Source of the DNA: Bolinopsis microptera
Lineage: Eukaryota; Ctenophora; Tentaculata; Lobata; Bolinopsidae
DNA length: 64,000 bases
NCBI RefSeq assembly: GCF_026151205.1
Contig: NC_087074.1
Coordinates: 1,920,001 to 1,984,000, forward strand
Direction of reading: 5' to 3'
The notes under the pieces are model-generated. The model did no database searches. It was not told the DNA's origin and was given only the letters and a program-made list of their open reading frames with translations. How positions within the stretch are numbered: the stretch's first letter is position 1; every line of letters starts with the position of its first letter. Both the position numbers and the translations under genes were made by a program. Shown here piece by piece: positions 38,660 through 52,700 of this stretch.

Positions 38660-39085
38660 AGTGACACTCACAGTAAACCGTAACCCTGGAAACACACGCA
38701 GTGCAGTGACACTCACAGTAAACCGTAACCCTGGAAATACACGCAGTGCAGTGACACACGCAGTAAACCGTAACCCTGGAAATACACGCAGTGCAGTGAC
38801 ACTCACAGTAAACCGTAACCCTGGAAACACACGCAGTGCAGTGACACTCACGGTAAACCGTAACCCTGGAAATACACGCAGTGCAGTGACACTTGCAGTA
38901 AACCGTAACCCTGGAAACACACGCAGTGCAGTGACACACGCAGTAAACCGTAGCCCTGGAAATACACGCAGTGCAATGACACTCACGGTAAACCGTAACC
39001 CTGGAAATACACACAGTGCAGTGACACTCACAGTAAACCGTAACCCTGGAAACACACGCAGTGCAGTGACACTCACAGTAAACCA
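38660..39085. repeat. 45-bp minisatellite
   Basis: About 9.5 copies of a 45-bp unit (GCAGTGACACTCACAGTAAA plus CCGTAACCCTGGAAACACAC..). Because 45 is divisible by three it is open in several frames, which is not coding evidence. Unit 2 holds only about two copies (62318-62400). Confidence 0.95.
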
Positions 39086-40451
<1,366 letters not shown>

Positions 40452-40787
40452 TCAGAACCTGTTGTTATTATGAGGTACGTAGTTGCCGTGCTGATCGTAC
40501 TGCTGAGTGTACTGCTGCTGCTGTTGCTGCTGCTGGAACTGTTGCTGTTGCTGCTGCTGCCTCTGTTGCTGGGCCTGGTGGTACTGCTGCTGGTACTGCT
40601 GGTTGAACTGGGTCTGGTTACTGAACTGGCCCTGCTGAACCTGGGGAACCTGCCCAGTCTGGGTGTACTGCTGGCCCGGAGCGAAGGAGGGTTGGGAGGA
40701 TACGGGGAACTGTTGGGTGGTCTGGTAGGTGGTGGAGGAGTGGGAGGAGGACTGGTATGTGCCTGAACTGCCTGGTTTGTTCTGTTG
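40452..40787 (-). CDS. Gln-rich low-complexity protein, last exon (copy 1)
   Basis: After the acceptor ATATTTCAG an open frame of 111 codons runs to TGA at 40454-40452. It begins QQQNKPGSSGTYQSS, passes through Ser/Thr/Gln-rich stretches (TTYQTTQQFPVSSQPSF) and long Q runs punctuated by Tyr, and ends YDQHGNYVPHNNNRF. The second copy at the window end keeps the frame, which supports real coding. It resembles prion-like or matrix-type QY-rich tails; no family is recognised. Upstream exons fall in or beyond the corrupted stretch starting near 40850. The plus-strand Leu-rich frame over the same DNA is its shadow. Confidence 0.65.
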   Translation of the reverse strand, partial: QQNKPGSSGTYQSSSHSSTTYQTTQQFPVSSQPSFAPGQQYTQTGQVPQVQQGQFSNQTQFNQQYQQQYHQAQQQRQQQQQQQFQQQQQQQQYTQQYDQHGNYVPHNNNRF

Positions 40788-40849
40788 CTGAAATATAGGT
40801 GGTCAGGTGGGGCTAGTGGAGGATTATAACGAGCGTTTTATAGTTTTTC

Positions 40850-43800
40850 TTTGTTTTTTTTGTTGAAAGCCCCTCGCGAGGGGATTGTCTCTAATGGACT
40901 AATTTATTATCTACATCATAATCAGTTAAAAATAAAAAAAAAAAACCCCCCCCAAAGGGGTTATATTTTTTTTTTTATTTGTTTTTTTTGTTTTTAAAGG
41001 GTTTTTTAAATTATGTTTTATTTTGGTACCCCGAAAAAAAATGTTCCCCCCCCACCTTAAAACCCCCCTGGGTTTTCCCCAATGGAAGGGGGGAAAACCC
41101 AAAATTTAGAAAAATTTTAAATAAAAATATCTTTAAACTTTTTTTACTTGCTTACTATTTTTAAACTTTTTTGCTTGTCCTAAAAAAATTTTTTAACTTG
41201 GGGGGAAAACCCCCAAAAAATTTCGGGGTTTTTTTACCCAGGAAGGGGGGTTTTTAGGGGCCCCCCCCCTTCTTTTTTCCCCGGGGGTCCCCCGGTTTTT
41301 TTTCGGGGGTTAACCTCTCTTTTTTGGGGTTTTTGGTTTAAAATTTTTTTTGGTGGGGGTTTTTCCCCCAAAAAGGGCGTTTTTTTTCCACGGGGGCCCC
41401 GTGGCCCCCAAAAAAAAATGGGTGGGGGGGGGAAAATTTGGGTTTTCGGGGGGGGAATTAAAATTTTGTTCAGGGGGATAAATTTTTTTTGCGGGGGGGT
41501 TTTTAATTTTTAAAGGGGGAAGGGGTTTTTTCCAGGGGGTTTAAATTTTCGGGGGGGATTTGGGGGAGGGGGTTTTCCCCCCGGGGGAGGGGAATTTTTT
41601 CCGGGGGAAATTTGGAAATTTGAAAGGGGGGGAAAAAAAAATTTTTTTCCCGGGGGATTTTTTTGGGTTTTGGGGTTTTTCTTTTGGGGAATTTTGTCGG
41701 GGGATTTAATTTTTGGGGGTTTTTTAAATTGGGCCCAGGGGGTTTTTTTTTGGGTTCGGGGGGGTTTTTTAATTTTCGGGGGGATTTTTTTTGGGTTTCC
41801 CCAAAAGGGGGAGGGGTTTTTTTGGGGGGGGGTTTTTTTTTTTGGGGAAATTAATTTTTTGGGGAAGGGGGATTTTTCGGGGGGAAATTTGGTTTTTGGG
41901 GTTGGGGGGGGTTTGTTTGGGTTTTTCGGGGGGTTTGGGGTTTTTCGGGGGGGTTAAAAATTTTTCAGGGTGATTTTTTTTTCGGGGGAATAAAATTTGG
42001 GGGCAGGGGAAAAAATTTTTTCCCGGGGGGTTTGATTTTTTAAAGGGGTTAAATTTGGGTTAAAGGGAAAAAATTTGGGGGGGGGGGGGGAAGGGGGTTT
42101 GGAAGGGGATTTTAAAAATTCCCGGGGGAGGGGAACGGGGGGGGGCCCCTTAAGGGGGGGGTTTTTTTAAAAAGGGGGGGTCGGTTTTGGCCCCGGGAAT
42201 AAAAACGGAAAAGGGCCCTTTAATTTGAAAATTAGTATTAAAAAGGGCCTTATTTTTCTTTTTTTTGGGGGGGAAAATTGGGATTTTTTTCATGTTTTAT
42301 TTTTTTTTACTATTTTTTAGTGTTTTTTAGTTTTTTTAAAGGGCCTTATTTTTTTTTCTTTTTTTTTTTCCCAAACCAAAGGGTTTTTTTATTGCTTTCC
42401 CTTTTTTTTTATTTTTCAGAAAAACAAACCCCCTTTTCCCTTTTGGTTTAAAAAGTGGGGGTTTTTCCCCCCTTTCCCCCCAAAATGGGGGGCCCCCCCC
42501 CCTAATTTAAGGGCCCGGGTTTGTTTCCCCTTTTTTTTAAAAGGGGGGGGTTCCCATTGGTTTGGGGGGTTACAAAATGCCCCCCGAACCCAAAAAGGGG
42601 CAGCGGGAAACCGTCCCGGGGTTGGTTTTTTGGGGTTTTTTTGGGGTTTTTTTGGGGGCTTGTCCTTTTGGTATTTTGCCCCAAAGGGTTTGGTTAGGGG
42701 GGGGGGGTTTTGGGGGGGTTAAATTTTTGGGGTTTTTTTACTTAAAAAACCCAAATTTTTTTTTAAATTTCAAAATTTTCTTTTTACTTTTTTGTTTAAA
42801 ATTTTGGGGGTTTAATATTTTTTTGTTTTAAATTTTTGTTTAATTTTTCCACCCTTTTTTGGGGGTTGGGGGGACGGTTTTTTGGACTTCCCTAAAAAAT
42901 TTTCCTTTTTTTTTTAAAAAGGGTTTTGTTTTTTCGGGGGGAAAATCTTTTTTTTTAAGGTTTCCTTTCCCATTTTCCCCCCCCCAAGGGGGGCCCTTTG
43001 GGGGTTTTTTAAAGGGGGGGGAAATTTCCCATCCCCCGGGGGTTTTAAAAAATTTAAAGCTTTTAAATTGGGTTTTTAATTTCTGGGTTTTTTACCCCCG
43101 GGGGGCCCCAGGGATATGGTAAAAGTTTTTTTAAACCCCAAAAGTGGGGGGGGAGGGGGGGTTTTTTGGGGAAAATTAAATTTAAAAAAATTTTCCCCCA
43201 AGGAAAATTCGTTTTTTAAGAGGTAAAAAACCCCCAAAAAAAAACCGTTTTCAAAAAAAAATTTAAAATTTAGAGGGGTTTCCCAAAAACCCCTTTTTTT
43301 GGGGTTTTTTTAAAAATTTTAAATTTAAAAAAAACAAAAATTTTTAAATTTCCCCCCCAATTAAAAAATTTTTCCTATTTTCCGGGCGGGAATCTTGGGG
43401 GGGGTTTGGGGGGTTTTTTCCCCGGTTTTTAATACCCTTTCCTGGTTTTTGGGAAAAAAAAAGATTTTTATTTAAAAGCTGTTTAAAATTTTAATTTTAA
43501 AAAAGGGGGGGTTTATATTTTCTTTTTTATTTTTTCCCCAGGGTTTGGGAAAAAATTACGGTTTTTTAAAATTTCCCGAAAAAAAAACTATTTTTTTAAA
43601 GGGGGGTTAAAACAGTGTTTTTTTTCCCTTTATTTTAAAATGGGTATAACAGTTTTTTTTTAAATTTAAAACCTTATCAAAAAAGGGGGTAAAAAAGGTT
43701 TTTTTATTTTTCCCTTTTTTCTAAAAAAGGGGTTAAAAACGGGTTTTAAAAATTTTTAAACCCTTATTTTTTAAAAAAGGGGGAAAAAACGGGAAAAGGG

Positions 43801-46800
43801 GGCCATTTTTTAAAGGGGAAAAAAAGGGGGGGAAAAAGGCATTATATTAAAGGGTTTAAAAACAAAAAGGAAATTATTTTTAAAAAGGGGGAAACCGGAA
43901 AGGCCCTTTATTTTTTAAAAGGGTTAATTTTCCCGGGGGGGCCCCCAATTTGGGGGGGAAATTTTGGTTCATTTTTGTTAAAACATTTTTAAAAGGCAAA
44001 AAATTTTTTTACCCCCCTTTTTGGGGCCCGGGGGGGTTTTAAATTGGGTTTTTGGTGTTTTTGTTTGGGGCCCCTGAAAAAAAATGGATTTTTTTTTTCC
44101 TAAAACCAAAATTTTTCACAGGAGGGGGGACCGGGGTTTTTTTTTTTTTTTTCCAAACGGGGACCTTTTTGGGGGGTTCCTTTTGAAAATCTCTTTTAAA
44201 AATTTCCTTTCCAATTTAAGTTTTGGTTTTTGTTTTTTTGAAATTTAAATTCCCTTTAAAAAAAAACCCTTACAAATTTTTTTAATAAAAAAATTTAAAA
44301 ATTTTGGGGGGGGCTTTTTTAAGGGATTTTGGTTTTTTTTACAAAAAAAAAACCCTTCAAACCTTTATTTTTGGGTTGGGGGTTTTTCCTTTTTCGTGTC
44401 CAAAAAAAAAAACATTTAAAATTAAAAAACTTTGGGTTTTTTGGGTTTGAGTTTTTAAAAAACTTTAAAACCCCAAACTTTAATAATTTAAAAAAAAAAT
44501 TTTAAAATTTTGGGGGGTTTTAAAAATAAAAAGGGGGTTTTTTTTTAACAAAAGGAAATTTAAAGGCCTTAATTTTTGGTGTTTTTTTTTCCCTTTTCGT
44601 GTTAAAAAAAAAAACCCTTTTTTAACTTTTTGGGGAAAAATTTTTTATTTTTTTTATTTAAACCAAAGTAGGAATTTTTCCGGGGGCCCACTTTTTTTAA
44701 ACCCGGGAAAAAGGAAAAACCCCCCAAAGGGGGGTTTTCCAAAATTTTTTAGTTTAGGGGGGTTTTTTTTTTGGGGAGGGTTTTTTAAAAGGGATTTTCG
44801 GGGGGAAAAAAAAAACCCCAAAGTTTTTGGTTATTTTTAAAGGGGTTTTCCTTTTCTCGGGGTTTTTCCCTAAAAAAATTTAAAGGGGGAAAATTTAATT
44901 TAAAAAAAATTTTCAAAAAAAGGGAAGTCCCTTTGGTTATTTTTTTAAAACGTTTTTTTTTCCCCCTTTTCCAGGGGTTCCCTTTGGTGGAAAAGATTAA
45001 TAATTACCCCCCCAAAAAAAAATAAATAAAAAAGGATGGGGCTGGTTTTTTTTTGAACCCCCCGTTCCTTTATTTTCTCTTTGGGCCCTTTTTAAATTAA
45101 AATTTAATTTTTAAAAATAACTTTTTGGAAAGGGGGGGTTTTTTTTTTTAAGTGGGAAGGGGGGCCCCCTTTTTTCGTTTTGGGGCTAGATTTTTAAACA
45201 GGGGCCCAAATTTTTTGTTTTTTTTAAAAAAAAAAACGGGGGAAAATTTTTCCACCCAAAATTTTTTTCCCTTTTTCCCACCCACAAAAGGAATTTTTAG
45301 GCAGGTTTTTTGGGTCCCGGGTGGGGGGGCCCCTTTTTTTCCTTTTTTAAAGGGGAAATTTAAATTTTAAGGGCCCCCAAGGTTTTTTTTTGTTTTTTCA
45401 TGGGGGGGGGTTCCCTTTTTTCCCCCGGGTCCACTTTTTTAAGGGAATTTCCCAAAAGTTTTTTCTTTGGGGCCCTTTCCTTGCCTTGGGGGGGGCCCGG
45501 GGGGGGGGGGGGAAAAAAGGATTTTTTTTTAAAATAAAAAAAAATTTTTCTTTTTGTTTTTTTAATAGGGTTTTTAAAAGGGGGGGCCTAAAATTTCTAT
45601 TTTTTTCGGGGGGAATTTAAAAAGGTGGGGGGCCTTTTAAAAAGGTTTTTTTAAAAAAGGGGGCAAAAAATTTTTTTGGGGAAACCCGGTATATAAGTGG
45701 GGGGGGCCTTTTTAAAAAACCTTTAGAAAAAAAACGGGGGCAAAAAAATTTAGTTATTTGGGGGGTTTTTAAAAAGTCCCGGGGGCGTTTTATGGGGAAA
45801 GTAAAAGGGGGGCAAAAATTCAAAGTATCGGTGTTTTTAAATAAATTTGGGGGGGCCTTTTTTAGGGGGGAATTTTTTGGGAAAAAATACAAAGGGGGGT
45901 TTTAAAAAAAAATTTTGAAAATTTGGTTGATTATTAAGGGCCCCGGGGCCCCTTTTTCTCTCCCCCAAGTTTTTTTAAAAAAAATTTTTCCTTGGGGGAA
46001 AATTTTAGGGGGGGGGTTTTTATTTCACCCAAAAAGTTTCCCCGGGGTTTTCCCCCAAACTTTTTTCCTTTTTTGGGGGTTTGGGGGGGTTTTTTAAAAC
46101 CAAATGGTTTCGCGAAAGGGAAAAAAAAAACGGGGTTTTGTTTTTTTTGGGGTTTTGGGTCACCCGGGGGGGGGGAAAAGGGAAAATTTTTTCCCCCTTT
46201 AGGGGGGTTTTTTTTTTTAAAAGGGGAAAAAATGGGTTTTTTTTTAAAATTTGGGAAAAAAAAAAATTTTCCCATTGCTCGGGGGGAAATTTAAGGGGGG
46301 AAATTTTCCCCCAAAAGGGGTTTAATTTTTTTATTTAAACTTTTTTTTTTTAAAGCTTTTTTGGGAATATTTTTTTTTCTACCCCCCGGGGGGAAATTTT
46401 CCCCAAAATTTTTACGGGGGGGGGGATTACGCCCCAGGGGTTCTCCCCGGGAGGTTCATTTTTTTTTAAATCAAACTTTTCTCGAAAATAATGGATTGGG
46501 AAATCGTAGATTTTAAAAATGTCAAGTAGGCAGTTAGGGAGAAAACATTTTTTCCCAGGAAAGGTAATTTTTTTTCACAACCTTTTTCCCCTTTTACGGG
46601 GGGAATGAAAAAGGGGGGGTTTTTAGGGGGGGAAAATTTAAAAAACAAATACATTCAACCCCCCATTTCATGGGGGGGGGCTCTTCGGGGGGGGGGGGGC
46701 TCTTAAAAACCGGGGGTAGGACCATTTAATTTATTTCGAGGATTGTTCAAATTTTTAACCTTCTTTTACGCTGGGGAAAAAAACCTCGGTTTTTAATGGG

Positions 46801-49140
46801 CCTTTTGAAAAAAAAAAAAAGCTTTGGGGGATTTTTTTTTAAAGGGGGGGGGCCCTTGGGTTTTTTTTATTTTAATCGGGGCCTTTTGTACCTTCTGGAG
46901 GCAGGGATTTTTAAAATTTTATTAAGGGGGACCCTTGGGTTTTTTTTTTTTAATCGGGAATTTTTTTTTACCTTTCTAGGGGGGCGGGGAAAAACTTTTT
47001 TTTTCGTCCAGCTCTGGGGGAAAAACGGCCAAAATTTTATTTTGTTTTTTTTATGTTTTAAATTTTTTTTAATTTTTCCCCGAAAATCTGTAAAAAAAAA
47101 TTTTTTTGAAGGAAAAAAAGTTCGTGTTTAAAATTTAAAATTTTTGTGTTATTTTTAATTTAAATTTGGGTTTTAAAAAAAAGGGGTTTTCCCCAATTTT
47201 ATATTTTTGGTTTTAAAAGATTTTTTATAAAAAATGATGATCGTAAAACCGAGAAAATTTTTTTAAGGACGGATTTTTTAGAAAACCCCTAAAAGGGGGG
47301 GAATTTTTGGGGGAAGGGTCAATTAATTTGGGGAATCGGGGCTGCTGACACTTTTTTTCCCCCTTTTTGTCCCATTTTATTGGGGAATCTAAAAAAAATT
47401 TGACTTTCAAAAAAAAATTTTAAGGGTTTTCAGCTTGTTTTTTAAAGAAAAGGGTTTGCGCTGGCTGTGATTAGGGGGCGGGGTTTTTTTGCCTTTAAAA
47501 CCCCAAAAGGGCCGAAATGTTGGGTTTTTTTTTTCGGGGGGCTGTTTTTTTGGGGGAGGGGGTTCGGGTTTACTGCAAAAAAAATTTTTTACCCAAAAAA
47601 CCCAGCCCAAAATTTTTTCAATTTATTCCAAGGGGAAAAAAAAAACAAACGGGAAAAAAAAAAAAAAATCTTTCTCTGCATTAAAAAAATTTTCCTTTTG
47701 CTACACGGGGCAGAAGGGGACATTTTTTTTCCCCACACTCAAATACCCCCGGTTTTGTTTGGGATAACTTTTGGGGGGGAAGACAAAAATTTTTTTTTAA
47801 AAAATATTTTTTTATTCTGTTGTACTTGTAAAAAAATTAAAAAGTATTTAATAAAAAAAAAAAAGGGGTGAAAATTTTTTCTCGAAAAAAAAAATTTCCC
47901 CCCCATTTTTTATTTTTACAAAACCCTTTTAAAATGCACTTAAACCACGGGGGAAAACAGGTTTGGGCCCCTGACAGGGTTGCCCACGGGGACAGGGTCC
48001 CCAAAATTTTGGGGGAACGGGTTTGCCCCCCAAAAAAGGGGGGTTCCCCCCCAGGGGACAGGGGTGCCCAATGGGGGGTCCCCCCCAATGGGGGGGGGTT
48101 TGGGCCCATGGCGGGGGGGCCCCGGGGGACAGGGTGCCCACTGGGACGGGGGGCCCCCACTGGGGGGGTTTGGCCCAGGGGCCCCGGGGTTGCCCCCAGG
48201 GGGCCCAGGTTGCCCCACGGGCCCCAGGGTGTTCCATGCGGGTTTTTGCCCCCACGGGGGCGGGGGGTTGCCCACGGACGGGGTTTGGGGGCCCCCATGA
48301 CGGGGGGGTTTTTCCCCCCATTTTGGGCAGGGTCCCCCCCACTGGGGGGGGGGGGTTTTGCCCCATGGGGCGGTTTTTGCCCATTTGCACGGGGGCAGGG
48401 GGGGGGGGGGCCCCCTGGGGGGGGTGCCCACTGCCACGAAAAATTTGTGGGGGGGGCCCCACCGGGGGCAGGGTTGGGCCCACGGGGGGAAAGGGGCCAA
48501 GGGTTGCCCCACTGGGGGCCCAGGGGTTTTTTCCTTGGGCAGAAGTTGCCCCCGGGGAAAAAGGGGGGGCCCATTTTTTAAGGGGGGGGCCCCCCACATG
48601 GGACACCGCCCAAAATAAATTTGGGGGTCTTTTTCCACGTTTCCCCCGTTGTTTTTTACCATGGTTTTACACGTGATTTTTAATTAAAAATGAGGTTTTT
48701 ATAAAAAAGCTCAGATAATTTTTTTATAGAGGGGCTCTTACTATTTTTTTTTTTTTGGGGGGGGGGGGACCAAAAAGCAATGCCCTGGGGGGGGGGACAT
48801 TGTGGGGTCTTTTTAACCTGGGGAAATTTTGCTTTTTTTAAGGGGGAAAATTTCCATAAAAATTAAACGAAAAGTAGAAATTTTTGCCCCAGTACCCCCC
48901 CACTATCTTTTTTATTTTTACGGGGGGGTTTTAAAAATCTTTTACTCCCTTAAAATGTTTTAACTTGCCAAGGGGGTAAAAAAAAACCCCCCCACAGTGG
49001 GATTTTAGTTTTATATTGTGATGGTTTTGGGGGTTGCCGACTTTGCGGGATTCAAAATAAGTTTCAGATTAGATTTGGGAATTTAGTTTTAAAAAGGGGC
49101 AGGCTAAAAAAAAAAAACCTTTTCCCACATCTTTCTTGAA
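40850..49140. other. Corrupted homopolymer-run sequence (probable failed consensus)
   Basis: About 8.3 kb in which nearly every base sits in a run of three or more (GGGG, TTTT, AAAA, CCCC strings), unlike the rest of the window. The change is gradual at 40840-41000 and again at 48660-49140. 49140-49700 then matches 32960-33560 but with many one-base losses. This looks like low-coverage or mis-called long-read sequence, not biology. Frames in it are ignored. Confidence 0.8.
47930..48610. repeat. GC-rich degenerate tandem pattern inside the corrupted region
   Basis: Recurrent GGGACAGGG(T)TGCCCA(C/T)GGGG-like units, roughly 16-25 bp, suggest a real GC-rich satellite or minisatellite beneath the poor consensus. 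Proline/glycine frames over 200 codons here come from base composition. Confidence 0.5.
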
Positions 49141-49745
49141 ATAGTTGAACAAAGATGTTTTACACAGTTACAAAATATGGTTTTAAAAACTCTCTATAAC
49201 ATATAAGGATCCATCCATTTTACTGACCCCACAGCATCAACTTTAACGAACATTCCGCAAAACCGTAAAAGATATACAACTGAAACTTGTTTGACTGTTC
49301 AAAAGCTTTAATGATCATTCAAATCACCATGAAAAAATAAACATAGGCCAGGAATAAAAATTTTAGTGCCCCAATGTTGACCTCCGCAAGTGATTCAAAA
49401 ACGGAATTAAAGAGGTATAATTAATTAAGTCCTCTCTATTCTTGACACCACTTTAGGGTTATACGGGATCCTGCTAAGATACATGAATTATAACTAAAAT
49501 GATCGCAATTGTACCGTGTTGGTCGTAATAGCCACAATACTGAACAAAAGAAAACACAAGATAATCTGGTACACTGTAAGCTTCTTCAGGATCTCAAACT
49601 AAAGTCCTTCCTGATATTTAGGTCGTGTTTTTGTAAATCTGCATGGTCAGAGTGACCAATTATTGCCATAACTTTTTGAATATAAAACTTTCTACTAAAT
49701 AAAAAAATAGTTGGATGTCGTTTGCTCTACAGTTCAAAGTCTCAC

Positions 49746-52700
49746 CTCGTTTGTGACAGTTGGTACAGTTGTCCAGGTTCCATCTGTTTGACACGAGACC
49801 TGCTCTGAGCCAATCAGAGAGTACCCTGCCAGACACGAGACCATGACAACTGTATTCTCCACAGCACGCACTTCTTTACCCAGCAGCTGGGAGTTCTCCA
49901 CGAGCAGCCCTTCACAAGACCGCACTGAGGTTGTTAGTTTTAATGAGCGAACTCTGCTCTCAGAAGTCAAGAAATTTTGTGAACGAGTTCCTGATGCTGT
50001 CTTCTTTTTTACAGGAAATTGATAGCAATATAACGTACCACACTCATCTCTGTTATCGTTTATCTGTTTCCCCGGACCACAAACTGCACATGCTGTCATA
50101 TCTTCAGATCTGTAGGTACCCTCTGAACAAGGCTCTGAAATTTAAATATTTTTAACAAACCTAGAATTTGTTAGTCCGAGCATCATTTCACAGAATCACT
50201 CATTTTTGATCAGATTCAAACAATATGTTCTGCGCTCCCAGATAGCTGATAACTTCTTTCCTTACCACACAAAGTGTTTTGTTGGTTGGAGACAGTTCCC
50301 GGAGAACAAGGACTGCATTCTCCAGCTCCACCTTGTTCACTGATGTAGTTCTGTTCACAGCTTGTACAGTCTGTTAGAGAAGAGTCCCGATATGAACCAG
50401 CTTGACATTTATCTGTGGGATCAATTGGGTAGGGGGGGGCCAAGTGGATATTTGTAGATATTTGTAGAATGTCATCCACTTTTTTCGTGAATTATCCATT
50501 GACAATAATCTACAAATATCTACATTTATCTACAAAAAATGTATAGAAATTTGTGTGATTTCTTATCCATTACATGTTTTATCTATTGGATTCCAGAAAG
50601 CTTCCAGTAATCATACATGTCATTAAATACCTGAATTAGGTTCCATATTTGATGTAACCACTCATCTATAATTTCATCAAGGACAACCCCTATATGCTTG
50701 CCTATACTTCTCTCAGTGCTTTGAATCTGACTGTCCGTCAAGATCCTTCACTTGTTCTGGATCTGTCCTGCTTATACTAGTATTTTTTGAGAGAAGGATA
50801 TTCAGCCACAGGACTTTTTCTGAAGAGTGTCCATTTTCTAGCTGAGGCTTTCTTAGACAAGGATTTTAGTCCAGAGCAGAGAGTAGAAAAGGCTTGGTAC
50901 TGCAAGTCTTTTTTTGTTCTCTGGAAATCTAATATAACTGATAGTTGTCAGTTTATAACTTGGCAGACGTTTAAAGATCTGAAATGTACTTGCGATGGAC
51001 TCATTCTCTATCTCCTTTTTCTGCAAAAGTAACAACATACCTACTAGGATCTGATGCTAATGAACAACTCTTTGCTTGGATTCGAACTGGTATCTTTGCT
51101 GGTCGCCGCACAAATCTCGATGCCATAACTTTAGCATACGGCTGCGAGAAAAGAAATCTTCGCTCAGAGCTCGCTCTTGCAGATGACATGACAGCCTATG
51201 CCCATTCCCGTGGACGCAGTATTTTCAGGGAAGAAGTTCCACTACCACACGAGACATGGAAGAATGACACGAAGGAGGTCCACGATTTGAGTTCAAGTGA
51301 CATCAAAATAGATAGCTTGAAGAAAGCCATGGAACGAGGTACCAAGGCTGTCGTGGACGATGGTAAGAAGTTCAAGTTACCTTTCCTGCAAATATTTGAA
51401 GATGAAAACATCATCCGATTGAATGAGAGGAGGATATAAATGACCCTGCAGAGTTGACTGAGTGTGAGAATGATGAAGTGGACTGTCCCACTTGCACTGA
51501 TGATACTTATAATATGTTAGAATCGGAGGAGGCAGATTCGGAGGCAGCAACTGAGGTCAGCACAACCCTCTTCGGAACGATCGACATAAGATCGGCAGAA
51601 ACTCTGTTGCTGAACGGGGGAAAAACTAATTTTGGGGATTTTAGCATCAGCATTCGATCAAGAAAGCGGAGCTGAGAGAGTTCAAATGTTCATGATTTGT
51701 TCGGAGCGAACAAAAACTGTTACAGAAATAACATTTAGATGGTTCATCCTCCTTCTCATCCTTCTCAGTGTTCCTACTCATCCTCTTCCTCATCCTGACA
51801 TCCTCCTCCTTATCATCCTCCTCAGACCTCCTCTTCTTCAGGAGGGGGGGGGGGATTTTAGCATCAGCTTTCGATCAAGAAAGCGAAGCTGAGGGAGTTC
51901 AAATGTCATGATTTCCAAGAGTCGGGTTAAGTTTGTTTCGCAAAACTATACTCCAGCAAAGTTTGCATGTCCTGCAGGACGGCTCAAGATAAATTCATAC
52001 TAATTTCACAAAGCAATGATCTCTTGCCCATGAGGTGATTACGAAATAGTCAACCACACTGCTCCTTATCCTCCTTGGTCCTCTTCCTCCTCCCAAGTCT
52101 TCCACCTCCTTATCCTCCTCCTCCTCCTCCTCCTCCTCCTCCTCCTCCTCCTCCTCCTCCTCCTCCTCCTCAGTCCTCCTACACCTCCTCCTCCTCCTCA
52201 GTCCTTCTTCTCCTCAGTCCTTCTCCTCCTCAGTCCTCCTCAACCTCCTCCTCCTCCTCTTCAATCATCCTCCTCCGCAGTCCGGAGTGAACAAAAACTG
52301 TTACGGAAATGACATTTAGATGGTTCATCCTCCTTCTCATCCTTCTCAGTGTTCCTACTCATCCTCTTCCTCATCCTGACATCCTCCTCCTTATCATCCT
52401 CCTCAGACCTCCTCTTCCTCAGTCCTCCTCTTCCTCCGTCCTCCTCACCCTCTTCCACCTTATCCTCAGTCCTCCTCTTCCTCAGTCCTCTTCCTCAGTC
52501 ATCCTTCCCTCCTCAGTCCTCCTCAGTCATCGCATGTACATTGTACAGTTCCTTCTCAGTCCTCCGTCTCCCCATCCGCATCCTCCTCCTCAGAAAGCGG
52601 ACATTTTTACAGGCCTCCTCCTCCTAAGTCTTCCTCCTCAGTCCCCCTCCTCCTAACTCTTCCTCCTCAGTCTCCCTCCTCCTAACTCTTCCTCCTCGGT

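Noticed and set aside
47837-48676. Pro/Gly-rich frames over 200 codons on both strands
   Set aside because: They lie in homopolymer-run sequence that is probably not a correct consensus; open frames follow from GC composition.
52075-52656. Pro/Ser-rich frames in the CCTCCT region
   Set aside because: Pyrimidine-rich repeat translations without consistent start, splice or conservation signals.
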